DNA from: an uncultured Gardnerella sp.
GTDB lineage: Bacteria > Actinomycetota > Actinomycetes > Actinomycetales > Bifidobacteriaceae
Reading direction: 5' to 3'
Assembly (NCBI GenBank): GCA_947088155.1
Contig: CAMUFL010000013.1
Location: 1 to 25,574, forward strand
Length of the DNA stretch: 25,574 bases
Shown here: in pieces, positions 14,824 to 22,382 of the stretch
How the letters are laid out: the number at the start of each line of letters is the position of its first letter
How positions within the stretch are numbered: position 1 is the stretch's first letter
Program-made: the position numbers and the translations under genes
The notes under the pieces: generated by a model
What the model was told of the DNA's origin: nothing
The model's database searches: none
Seen by the model: the letters and a program-made list of their open reading frames with translations, nothing else

Positions 14824-16134
14824 TCACAATCCAATGTGGGCAGCGTTGTTGCCGTATTTTTTGCGAACAGCGTCTAAAGCGTGCTCTGCGTGACGCAATC
14901 TAGTATTCTTATTCATTGCAGATACGCTGTTTTGCGTAAGATTTTTGGATTCGCGCGTATTCTCTTCCAAAATATCGTTTAGAGAAGGCTGAATTGAAAC
15001 CTGATTTGCAGAAACAAGATTATTTGCCGTAATACCAGCTAAACGAACAGGGCTTAAAAGCTTTGTGTTATTGCCGCCGAGAATGTAATTATGCACTGTT
15101 GGATTAGCTTTAGAAAGCAAATCTATAGCATGTTTGTAAAACTCGTGCGTTGAATCAGTTGCATTGTGCAAAGTGGAAGATCTAGTAACATAATGCAAAT
15201 CGCTAAATCGCAGCTTTAGTGTTACCGTGCGCGCCATAAGCTTACGTTTGCGCAATTGCTGAGTTACTTCGCTACAACATTGCTGGAGTAACTGTTTAAC
15301 AACATTCTCATCCGTTGTGTCTGCGTCAAGAGTTTGCTCAGTGCCAATAGATTTTTCCGGTGCGTGCGGTGTTATAGTGCGTTCGTCTATGCCTCTAACT
15401 GCTTGATATATCATCTTCGCTAAGATTTGAGATCCTGTTATGCGAGTAAGCGTTGCCTCGTCAACATTTTTAAGCGACGCAACTGTAGATAACCCCCAAT
15501 CTTCAAGCTTATGAATTAAAGATGGTCCAATTCCTGGTATTGCTCGCAAAGGCATTATTGACACAAAATCTTCATTACATTTTTGCGGAATAAGAAGCAT
15601 GCCATTAGGTTTTGCGTTAGTTGAAGCCATTTTTGCAATAAGTTTATTACTGGCAATACCAACCGAACAAGTAATATGATATTTTTCAAATACTTCTTTT
15701 CGTATCCAAGCTCCAATATTTACAGGCGACTTCCATTGCAATAAAGCTGATTCGACATTCATATAGCATTCGTCAACAGAAACTTTTTCGACTTGATTAG
15801 TAATACGCAAAAAAATTTCTTCAAAAATACTTTTGGAAACGCTTGAATAGTAGGGCATATCAACCGGCAGAAAAACTCCTCGCGGACAAAGACTTCGCGC
15901 CTTCACAACGGGAATTGCGGAATTAACTCCGTAAGCGCGCGCTTCATAACTTGCTGCAGAAACAACAGCACGGTTTCCAGTGCCAATAATTAGCGGCTTT
16001 CCTTTAAGTTCCGGGTGCCTTGCTGCTTCTAATGAAGCGTAAAACGCGTCCATATCAACATGAAGCATGTTGCAGCCGGAGGTGTCGTGCCCCCAATCGC
16101 GTTTTGCTGCTTGTACTCTCGGTGCTGTGCTCAT
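14824..16134 (-). CDS. dinB: DNA polymerase IV (Y-family, DinB)
   Basis: The 436-residue product starts at the ATG whose first base is 16134; the frame is open to 16218, but that part contains the LexA box and promoter. It carries out error-prone translesion synthesis. The catalytic acids are in place: Asp27 in LHVDMDAFYASLE and Asp121-Glu122 in SVDECYMNVE (the family usually has EAYLD). Palm/fingers follow with SAASYEARAYGVNS, then the thumb helix-hairpin-helix MPLRAIPGIGPSLIHKLEDWGL, and a little-finger domain from about 240 to 355. The C-terminal about 50 residues (RLRHAEHALDAVRKKYG) are the actinobacterial tail. No clamp motif was identified with certainty. SOS control is shown by the LexA site; the mRNA is probably leaderless. 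It is divergent from the EamA gene. Confidence 0.95.
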   Translation of the reverse strand: MSTAPRVQAAKRDWGHDTSGCNMLHVDMDAFYASLEAARHPELKGKPLIIGTGNRAVVSAASYEARAYGVNSAIPVVKARSLCPRGVFLPVDMPYYSSVSKSIFEEIFLRITNQVEKVSVDECYMNVESALLQWKSPVNIGAWIRKEVFEKYHITCSVGIASNKLIAKMASTNAKPNGMLLIPQKCNEDFVSIMPLRAIPGIGPSLIHKLEDWGLSTVASLKNVDEATLTRITGSQILAKMIYQAVRGIDERTITPHAPEKSIGTEQTLDADTTDENVVKQLLQQCCSEVTQQLRKRKLMARTVTLKLRFSDLHYVTRSSTLHNATDSTHEFYKHAIDLLSKANPTVHNYILGGNNTKLLSPVRLAGITANNLVSANQVSIQPSLNDILEENTRESKNLTQNSVSAMNKNTRLRHAEHALDAVRKKYGNNAAHIGL

Positions 16135-16140
16135 AAATTT

Positions 16141-16160
16141 ATAATAGAACAAACGTTCGA
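16141..16160 (-). promoter_or_regulatory. LexA (SOS) box with overlapping dinB promoter
   Basis: On the minus strand 16160-16145 reads TCGAACGTTTGTTCTA, 14 of 16 matches to the actinobacterial SOS box TCGAACnnnnGTTCGA. TATTAT (16146-16141) follows directly as -10, six bases before the ATG, so LexA would sit in the promoter spacer. Confidence 0.85.
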
Positions 16161-16185
16161 TTTTATTGAGAAAACTAAAATTTTT

Positions 16186-16215
16186 TTGCAAAAAGGCGAA
16201 TTTCGGCGATATATT
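16186..16215 (+). promoter_or_regulatory. Candidate promoter of the EamA gene
   Basis: TTGCAA (16186-16191), 18-base spacer, TATATT (16210-16215), with the ATG at 16233. Confidence 0.5.
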
Positions 16216-16232
16216 CATGTAGGGTTGTTGCT

Positions 16233-17165
16233 ATGAAGCAATTTGTCGTAAATGTATTACACCGCATGCCAGTGCTGCTGATCATAGTGATTGAAGCTGC
16301 GATGGTGTATACGGCGACGTCTGTTGCGAAAGTTGCGTTTAGTCAGTTAGATCCACTTTATGCTGTTTGGTATCGCGTTGGTTTTATGACTTTGCTGCTA
16401 CTGGCATGGCGTAGGCCATTTTCGCGCGAAAAACGTAGCTTTTTGCCAAAAACTTTGCGCGAATGGGCTGTTGTTGTTGCGGTTGGAATTTCTTTAGTTG
16501 CTATGAATACCATGTTTTATGTGGCAATTAGCTGCATGCCAGTTGGTGTGGCTGTAACTATAGAATTTATTGGCCCCTTGCTTGTGGCGGTTATTACTGG
16601 GCATGAGTGGCGCGAAAGAGTTGGAATAGTGATTGCGGTTTGCGGAATTGCTTTGCTTGCAAGCGCTTCTATGCATAGTGCGGTAGGCTCGCATTTTCTA
16701 ATAGGTTTATGTGCTATTCTTATTGGCGGCTCAATGTGGGGCGTGTATATTGTTTCTGGGCGAAAAATTGCAAAAGCTTCGCATGCTATTGACCGCGTAA
16801 GTATTGCTGCTCTTATTGGTTGGTTGTTGCAGTCCACAGTTCTTGCGGTTCCTTCAGTGCAGCACGTTGTTTGGCCTAAAGCGGAAGCTACGTGGGCTGC
16901 TCGCCCTGGAGGCTCTTTTGCTCTGCTAGTTTTAATGCTTGTGATTGCTGTATGTGCTTCATTCTTCCCAGCTTTGCTTGACCAAGTTTTGCTTAAGCGT
17001 GTTACTTCCGCAAAATATTCTGTTATGCAAGCACTGTATCCTGCAATTGCGGTTGTTATTGGAATGGGATTTGGCGAAATTCCAACTTTAACTGATATTG
17101 CTGGCATAGTTTTAGTTATGTGTGCTGTGGTTGTTACGTTCTCTGGTGATCATAATCCTGTTTAG
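16233..17165 (+). CDS. EamA-family (DMT superfamily) transporter, RhtA-like
   Basis: The 310-residue product starts at ATG 16233 behind a weak AGGG. Ten membrane helices in two EamA halves are visible (about 12-145 and 155-300). The family signature of the first half is YTATSVAKVAFSQLDPLYAVWYRVGF, then AISCMPVGVAVTIEFIGPLLVAVI; the second half repeats it with GGSMWGVYIVSGRKIAK and SAKYSVMQALYPAIAVVIGMGFGEIPT. This is the branch of threonine/homoserine exporter RhtA, so efflux of an amino acid or similar small metabolite is likely, but the substrate cannot be read. It is divergent from dinB with a 98-base gap; a spill-over of LexA control to this gene is possible but not shown. Confidence 0.85.
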   Translation: MKQFVVNVLHRMPVLLIIVIEAAMVYTATSVAKVAFSQLDPLYAVWYRVGFMTLLLLAWRRPFSREKRSFLPKTLREWAVVVAVGISLVAMNTMFYVAISCMPVGVAVTIEFIGPLLVAVITGHEWRERVGIVIAVCGIALLASASMHSAVGSHFLIGLCAILIGGSMWGVYIVSGRKIAKASHAIDRVSIAALIGWLLQSTVLAVPSVQHVVWPKAEATWAARPGGSFALLVLMLVIAVCASFFPALLDQVLLKRVTSAKYSVMQALYPAIAVVIGMGFGEIPTLTDIAGIVLVMCAVVVTFSGDHNPV

Positions 17166-17219
17166 TGCTTTGATTGATTTTTAAGTGTGTCGTCGGGCTT
17201 GTTTGCAGTCCTTAAGAGG

Positions 17220-17228
17220 TGCTATAGT
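17220..17228 (+). promoter_or_regulatory. Extended -10 element before tRNA-Ser
   Basis: TGCTATAGT (17220-17228) fits TGnTATAAT, 35 bases before the tRNA. Confidence 0.5.
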
Positions 17229-17263
17229 GTCAATCTGTTGCTGATTGTACGCAACAAATAATT

Positions 17264-17350
17264 GGAGTCATGCCTGAGTGGCCGATAGGGGCACCCTGCT
17301 AAGGTGTTAGTCGCGTAAGCGGCTCGAGAGTTCGAATCTCTCTGACTCCG
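17264..17350 (+). tRNA. tRNA-Ser (GCU)
   Basis: Acceptor GGAGTCA (17264-17270) with TGACTCC (17343-17349), discriminator G 17350, anticodon GCT at 17298-17300 in loop CTGCTAA, long variable arm (GTCGCGTAAGCGGC), T arm GAGAGTTCGAATCTCTC. No CCA is encoded. Confidence 0.96.
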
Positions 17351-17355
17351 CGATT

Positions 17356-17392
17356 ACTCCGGATTGTTTTTGCAGTCCGGAGTTTTTGTTTT
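17356..17392 (+). terminator. Rho-independent terminator after tRNA-Ser
   Basis: ACTCCGGA (17356-17363) with TCCGGAGT (17376-17383), followed by TTTTGTTTT. Confidence 0.9.
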
Positions 17393-17420
17393 CGTCGTAA
17401 GTTGATTCTTTTTGTGTGCA

Positions 17421-17490
17421 ATTTTGGGAAATAACCCGAAATAACCCACAATTTTATAATTCCTTCGGTTAATAATCCCAAAATTTGTGG
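17421..17490. repeat. Direct and inverted repeats upstream of the surface-protein gene
   Basis: GAAATAACCC is repeated head to tail (17428-17437 and 17438-17447). ATTTTGGG at 17421 faces CCCAAAAT at 17477-17484, and CCACAATTTT (17446-17455) faces AAAATTTGTGG (17480-17490, one extra T). The rest of the gap 17393-17642 is AT-rich and shows no gene with a convincing start. Confidence 0.65.
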
Positions 17491-17642
17491 ATTTGTGTAT
17501 AACTTTCCTTATTTATGTACCTTTTAACCACATTGCTAAAAAAATATTTACGCAATGCTTCTTTATGACCATAGTTGATGTCATGAGCGCTCGTATAAGG
17601 GCGTTCAATATAAACATTAAGGGATGGGATAAGGAGGTTCTT

Positions 17643-20600
17643 ATGAAAAAATATGGAGGGAAACACCTAAATGTTTATTGTGTAAATAAGCTACTAAGTT
17701 GTGCGAAAAGAAAGGCAACTCGCTTAATCGCATTATTGGTGGCATCATTTTGTTTAATTCCAATTGCATTGTGTGGGCAAATTGCTTTAGGCTTCGATCA
17801 ACTTCCAGGTTATTTTTACAATCAATCAGATACTTTGCCAATATTTAAGGAGAAGCATAATTTTAAGCTTGCTCCAATTCCTAATTATAGTAATAGTGCG
17901 TTTTATACTCGTTATTGCGTTGAATCAACTGAGACTTATAGTATGTTAGCGCATGGTTCTTGGTATGACCAACCATATGATGATTATAGGATTGCTGCAA
18001 AGTTAATAAATTCTTACAAGTATATTAACGATGATTTTAATCAGGCGTCTATTGCTTATGCAATTCACGATCACCTTGATTCAGATAAAAACCTGTGGCA
18101 AACAGTTGTTAAAAATGGATTTGAAGGTGTTGAAACCGACAAGTTAGCTGATAAAGCTAAAAGTATGTGGGAAAGCGCAAGAGCTTCAACTCCAACAACA
18201 CTTGAGATTCAAAATGAATATACAAACGGAAAACGCACCGGAGTGTTGCATTTAGCCTTGCGAAACGCGGATAAAGAGTTTGTGTATGGCACAAAAATCA
18301 AAGTTACTTCTGACGATAATCGTGTGAAATTTGGTAGTGTTCCTGGCTCTGTTGAAGTTACTTCAGATAACAAAGTAATAGATATTCCGTGGAGTGCTAA
18401 AGAAGAAGGTACCGCTAAAGTTACTGCTTCTTACGAAGCACCTAAAGTTGAGCGTTTTTATTCTTCTGAATCACAAGATTATATTCGTACTGAAAGTGAT
18501 AGGGCGTACGAAACAAGTGAATCGTTTAACGTTAGGAAAGATTTTTACCCAGTTTTGACTTCAAAAATGAATAAGCATAAGTTGCGTGCTAACGAAAAGG
18601 TTGATAGCGAGGTAAAGGTTGCAATACCTGGTAAAGATGATTGGCCTAATAAGCTTAATTTGCACGCGCAAGGCTACTATTTTGTTGGCTCGGATGATGC
18701 GATTTTGCACATTGACAAACCAGGAAATAATGAGTCTGCACAAAAATATTTGCAACGAATTCGTGAAGTAAAAAATTTGCGTCAAGTTGCTGCAGCTGAA
18801 GCAGATTTTTCAAATGCGGATGAGAAGGTTCTGCCGAAAGCGAAACGTGCTAGTGGGGATATTAATTCTGCCGACTTAAAAAATGCTGCTGATTATAAAG
18901 TTGGTAATGAAGAAGTTGGTAAATTTGGCACGTGGGTGTGGGTTATTGCTCGAGAAGCACAAAACGAAGATGCTGCAAATATGTTGGAAGATGACATTGT
19001 GCAAGTGTTTGGTTCAGCAGACACTACTGCAGTGCATCAATCAACAGTTAAAGCAAGCGTTACTACAAAGCAGAAAACGTTTAGTGTGGGTTCGGAAATT
19101 GCAGGTGAAATTACTGTAGAAGGTTTGCCGGAATCGTATGGATTGTTCAAAGGCAATGGAAATTACGGTTTTGACGGTGATAAGGACGCTCATATTCGTG
19201 TGTGGTGGGCTGGAGCAGGCACGGAAAATCCTACGAAACAAGATAACGATGCGTATGATCCAGCTAAAAATAGCACGTCAGGAGCTGAGGAGCCAACAAA
19301 AGATGATCATCATCGTTTAGTTGGAGACTGGGAGGTACCGGCTGTTAATGGTGTGTATGAAATTGGTAATGGAAACATTACTGTAAAGCCCGCTGCAGTA
19401 GATGGTAAACCTGCTGCAGGAGATGGTAAGCCTGCTACTGAAGCGAGAATTTTGAAAGAGAATGTGCATATTCGCGCCGATAAAAACAAGCAGTCGGGAT
19501 GGTACGTGTTTGTGTATGATTTCCCAGGATCATCTCGTGCTGTTGAATATAAATCCGCGTACAACAATTCGCAAAGTCGTGTTCTTGTGGAGCCAACGTC
19601 TTCGAATAATTCGACATCAACTACGACAGTAACTGGGAATGGCAATTCGCAGTCGCCTTCCGCTCCTGGTGGAACTTCTGGTGGTGCTTCTCAGTCTGGT
19701 GGTACTAACTCTGGTGGTTCTCAGTCTGGCGGTGCTTCTCAGTCTGGTAGTTCTCAGACTGGTGGCTCTTCACACTCTGGTGGCTCTACCCAGGGTGGTG
19801 CTTCTAGTACTACACAGCCTGGTGCGCATGATTCCGGTAATTCTGCTGTGAGTGCTTCTACTGGCAGCAATCCTACAGGTAATGCTGGTAACGTAAGTGG
19901 TGCTGGTAGTGCAGGTGGCGCTGGTAGCTCTGGTAACGCAGGTGGCGCTGGTAACGCAGGTCATGCTGGTAGTGCTGGAAATAATACTTATGGAAACGCT
20001 TCTGGTGTAACTTCTGGCGGTACTTCTCAGTCTGGTGGTTCTCAGTCTGGTGGTTCTCAGTCTGGTGGTTCTCAGTCTGGCGGCTCTCAGTCTGGCGGCT
20101 CTTCGCACTCTGGTGGCTCTACCCAGGGTGGTGCTTCTGGTTCTACTCAGCCTGGTGCGCATGATTCCGGTAATTCTGTTGTGAGTGCTTCTACGGGCAG
20201 TAATCCTACTGGTCATGCTGGTAGCGCAGGTAACGTAAGTGGTGCTGGTAACGCAGGTAATACTGGTAGCGCAGGTAACGTAAGTGGTGCTGGTAACGCT
20301 GGTAACGTAAGTGGTGCTGGTAGTGCAGGTAATACTGTCAGTTCTAATGATGGCAATAAGAACCTCCAGAATAATTATGCGCACAGCAATTATGAAAGCA
20401 GCAATAGTGAGCACAGCAATCACGAAAGCAGCAAGCGAGAAGAAAAGAAATACGCAGATAGCACAGCCAATATTGAGGATGCTAATGATTCTAACGTCAA
20501 GTTAAGCAACAATTCTAGTAAGCAGGCAAGCTTTGCGGCGTATGGTTTTGATCTTGGCAAGGAGATTGTTATGTCTATTGGCAGAATGTTTGGTTTACAT

Positions 20601-21191
20601 TTCGATTCCAATAAGGGCGATAGTAAGTCTTCTCACAAGGCTTATAAGAACGAATCTCAGCATGCTGATTCTGTGCCAGGTGATGAAAATGACAATGTAA
20701 CTGACAAAGCATATGGTAATGAGACTGACAATAAGACTAATGGAGAATCTAGGAAGAATCTTACGAAGGATGCTGCTGGTGCATTTGGTAAGAAATCTGA
20801 TAAAAAATCTAGGTCTATTTGTTCTAAAAATCCTCAAAGTGCTAATTGCAATACTGCAAAATACGGGAAATTCACAAAATCTACGAGTCCTAACGCAACT
20901 GGAAATAACTTTAGTGAAAGCAAAACTAACGAAGTAAGTAACAATAACAACGAATTGGATGCTGCTGATTCGGTAGAAAGTTATGTAGATGGTCAGGAAA
21001 GCAAAGCACCTTCGGATCTTGCTGTTACTGGCTCTTCGGCCATGATTGTGATGCTAATTGCTGTAATTACTCTCATGTGTGCTAGTGGTTTGTGCGTAGG
21101 TCGTTTCGTGAATTTTGCAGCTCAAAATGGTCGTGCGACTTTTAGGAGTGGTCGTAGAACGATTCCTCCGATGAGACGCAGAAGGCTGTAG
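17643..21191 (+). CDS. Large repeat-rich cell-surface protein with LAVTG sorting-type C-terminus
   Basis: The 1182-residue product starts at ATG 17643, five bases after AAGGAGG (17631-17637); the frame runs back to 17487 but has no ribosome site there. A long signal peptide (basic to about 26, hydrophobic 27-44) is followed by a domain (about 50-150) with RYCVESTETY and FNQASIAYAIHDHLD, resembling bifidobacterial surface proteins and possibly a Cys-Gln thioester domain (Cys92, Gln134). Residues about 180-680 are beta-rich, Ig/prealbumin-like, with little Cys. About 666-900 is a Ser/Gly/Gln/Asn/Ala repeat stalk, then a charged Asn/Ser/Lys-rich part. The C-terminus has LAVTG (1126-1130), a hydrophobic helix and an Arg-rich tail, as for wall anchoring by an LAxTG sortase; the tail of about 30 residues is long for the class. 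No sortase is nearby. Adhesion is the inferred role. Confidence 0.75.
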   Translation: MKKYGGKHLNVYCVNKLLSCAKRKATRLIALLVASFCLIPIALCGQIALGFDQLPGYFYNQSDTLPIFKEKHNFKLAPIPNYSNSAFYTRYCVESTETYSMLAHGSWYDQPYDDYRIAAKLINSYKYINDDFNQASIAYAIHDHLDSDKNLWQTVVKNGFEGVETDKLADKAKSMWESARASTPTTLEIQNEYTNGKRTGVLHLALRNADKEFVYGTKIKVTSDDNRVKFGSVPGSVEVTSDNKVIDIPWSAKEEGTAKVTASYEAPKVERFYSSESQDYIRTESDRAYETSESFNVRKDFYPVLTSKMNKHKLRANEKVDSEVKVAIPGKDDWPNKLNLHAQGYYFVGSDDAILHIDKPGNNESAQKYLQRIREVKNLRQVAAAEADFSNADEKVLPKAKRASGDINSADLKNAADYKVGNEEVGKFGTWVWVIAREAQNEDAANMLEDDIVQVFGSADTTAVHQSTVKASVTTKQKTFSVGSEIAGEITVEGLPESYGLFKGNGNYGFDGDKDAHIRVWWAGAGTENPTKQDNDAYDPAKNSTSGAEEPTKDDHHRLVGDWEVPAVNGVYEIGNGNITVKPAAVDGKPAAGDGKPATEARILKENVHIRADKNKQSGWYVFVYDFPGSSRAVEYKSAYNNSQSRVLVEPTSSNNSTSTTTVTGNGNSQSPSAPGGTSGGASQSGGTNSGGSQSGGASQSGSSQTGGSSHSGGSTQGGASSTTQPGAHDSGNSAVSASTGSNPTGNAGNVSGAGSAGGAGSSGNAGGAGNAGHAGSAGNNTYGNASGVTSGGTSQSGGSQSGGSQSGGSQSGGSQSGGSSHSGGSTQGGASGSTQPGAHDSGNSVVSASTGSNPTGHAGSAGNVSGAGNAGNTGSAGNVSGAGNAGNVSGAGSAGNTVSSNDGNKNLQNNYAHSNYESSNSEHSNHESSKREEKKYADSTANIEDANDSNVKLSNNSSKQASFAAYGFDLGKEIVMSIGRMFGLHFDSNKGDSKSSHKAYKNESQHADSVPGDENDNVTDKAYGNETDNKTNGESRKNLTKDAAGAFGKKSDKKSRSICSKNPQSANCNTAKYGKFTKSTSPNATGNNFSESKTNEVSNNNNELDAADSVESYVDGQESKAPSDLAVTGSSAMIVMLIAVITLMCASGLCVGRFVNFAAQNGRATFRSGRRTIPPMRRRRL
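19640..20340 (+). repeat. Tandem and duplicated Ser/Gly-coding repeats in the surface protein
   Basis: A 15-base unit TCTCAGTCTGGTGGT (SQSGG) is repeated about five times around 20029-20095 and more loosely around 19680-19770. A 129-base block at 19761-19889 returns at 20094-20222 with few differences, an offset of 333 bases. A second motif family (GGTAACGTAAGTGGTGCTGGT, coding GNVSGAG) fills 19886-19970 and 20220-20335. All periods are multiples of three, so the frame survives copy change. Confidence 0.9.
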
Positions 21192-21230
21192 CTGCTGCAA
21201 AATATACCTGTTTTATAGCAAAAAATAGTA

Positions 21231-21290
21231 AAAATTTGGCGTGTTAATCAATAAAATTTGAAAAAATGTGATTAGCACGCCAAATTTTAT
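21231..21290. terminator. Long hairpin, probable bidirectional terminator after the surface-protein gene
   Basis: Arms 21231-21250 and 21269-21288 pair at 19 of 20 positions around an 18-base loop. AAAATTTGGCGTG and CACGCCAAATTTT form the base, giving A/T runs on both sides. Confidence 0.8.
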
Positions 21291-21337
21291 TTGAGCAACG
21301 TCTTACGAACGTGCATAATATTACATAAAATTGCGGC

Positions 21338-21366
21338 TTGTATTAAGTTGAATATGATGTTATAAC
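21338..21366 (+). promoter_or_regulatory. Promoter of the csoR-like operon
   Basis: TTGTAT (21338-21343), 17-base spacer, TATAAC (21361-21366). The transcription start would fall near 21373, about 30 bases before the ATG. Confidence 0.7.
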
Positions 21367-21379
21367 CTTGTAAAGGTTA
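21363..21379. promoter_or_regulatory. Palindromic operator candidate on the csoR promoter
   Basis: TAACCTTGTAAAGGTTA is a perfect 7-3-7 palindrome covering the -10 box and start point, the position expected for an autorepressor site. Confidence 0.7.
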
Positions 21380-21403
21380 GGATATTTGCAAAACGGAGCA
21401 ACA

Positions 21404-21697
21404 ATGCAAGATTATGATATTGATAAGAAAAAATTGTTAGTGAGAATCCACAGAATTCAAGGTCAGCTCACTGCTATCAATACTATGATTGAGAAAGATG
21501 CTGAATGTGATGATGTCCTTATGCAACTTTCTGCTGTAACTGCAGCATTGCACTCTTTAGCTGTACTGGTAGCTAGTGAGCACGTTAATAAAAAAATACA
21601 TGGTGTTGCACAAGCTACAACTGGTGACGATGTAGATGCAGCAGTAAACGATGTTTGCAATATTATCAATCGTTTATTGCGTTACGAGAAGGCTTAA
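21404..21697 (+). CDS. CsoR/FrmR/RcnR-family (DUF156) repressor
   Basis: The 97-residue product starts at ATG 21404, five bases after CGGAG (21394-21398). It is an all-helical DNA-binding repressor of the metal/formaldehyde/persulfide-sensing family: KKKLLVRIHRIQGQLTAINTMIEKDAECDDVLMQLSAV is the family core with the RIxRIxGQ signature. Of the copper-site residues, Cys35 and His60 are present, but the second Cys expected four residues after the His is Lys64. This rules out the classic Cu(I) site and is closer to FrmR-like proteins, where Cys35 is the sensor, or to a drifted site. No copper ATPase or formaldehyde gene lies next to it; the operon continues with YigZ and an LRV protein. The promoter palindrome suggests autoregulation. 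Confidence 0.88.
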   Translation: MQDYDIDKKKLLVRIHRIQGQLTAINTMIEKDAECDDVLMQLSAVTAALHSLAVLVASEHVNKKIHGVAQATTGDDVDAAVNDVCNIINRLLRYEKA

Positions 21698-21703
21698 TAT
21701 CAC

Positions 21704-22372
21704 GTGCCTGACACGCATAATACCTTGCGCACTGTGCTTGATAAGTCATGCGCACCTGCACATAGCTCTTTTGTTGAGAAAAAGTCTGAATTTATTGGTG
21801 ATATTTGTAATGTGACAACGCTTGACGATGCTGTTTCTTTTGTGCAATCTATACGTTTACAGCATCCAAAAGCGCGTCATGTGGCATATGCTGCAGTTTG
21901 CGGAGCGTCAGTTGCGCGGTTATGTGAGCGCATGAGTGACGATGGGGAACCGTCTGGAACTGCCGGGAAACCTATACTAGATGTTTTAAGAGCTGCAAAT
22001 TTAACTGATTGCGTAATAACTGTGACGCGCTATTTTGGTGGGATTTTGCTAGGTTCAGGCGGTTTGACTCGCGCTTATTCTCGTGCTGCAAGTATGGCAT
22101 TGGAATCGGCAAAAATAGCGGATATTATTTCCTGCACTAAATTCATCTGCACATTGCAATACGCGCAATTACGAATGTTGCAACATATTGTAAATAAAGT
22201 GGAAGGAATAATTGACAACGAATCTTACGGAGCGCAAATTTGCGTTACTGCCGCAATACCAACTTCAAAATCGGAAGAATTTTTACGAATTGTACAAAAC
22301 TCTTTTTCCGGAACTATAGTGCCCAAAGCGGATGGTACTCTAAGTAATAAGCTAATCAGTACTAAGCGTTAA
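21704..22372 (+). CDS. yigZ: YigZ / IMPACT family protein (UPF0029)
   Basis: The 222-residue product starts at GTG 21704, six bases after the stop of the repressor, with GAGAAGG (21686-21692) inside the end of that gene. The IMPACT-type N-terminal domain shows KKSEFIGDI, HVAYAAVCG, SDDGEPSGTAGKP (78-90) and VTRYFGGILLGSGGLTRAYS, the family signature; the C-terminal ferredoxin-like domain (about 140-215) is present, so it is full length. The eukaryotic relative IMPACT acts on translation control through Gcn1/Gcn2; the bacterial role is not settled. It is co-transcribed with the repressor and the LRV gene. Confidence 0.92.
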   Translation: MPDTHNTLRTVLDKSCAPAHSSFVEKKSEFIGDICNVTTLDDAVSFVQSIRLQHPKARHVAYAAVCGASVARLCERMSDDGEPSGTAGKPILDVLRAANLTDCVITVTRYFGGILLGSGGLTRAYSRAASMALESAKIADIISCTKFICTLQYAQLRMLQHIVNKVEGIIDNESYGAQICVTAAIPTSKSEEFLRIVQNSFSGTIVPKADGTLSNKLISTKR

Positions 22373-22382
22373 AGGTGATTTC

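Noticed and set aside
16135..16218. 28-residue N-terminal extension of DinB
   Set aside because: That DNA holds the LexA box and -10 element; homologues begin near MSTAPRV.
19680..20340. Regular repeats that could suggest a CRISPR array
   Set aside because: Units are 15-21 bases, contiguous, in frame with a long gene, and have no unique spacers or cas genes.
19770..20423. 217-codon minus-strand frame rich in Thr, Arg and Ser
   Set aside because: Produced by the tandem repeats of the surface-protein gene on the other strand.
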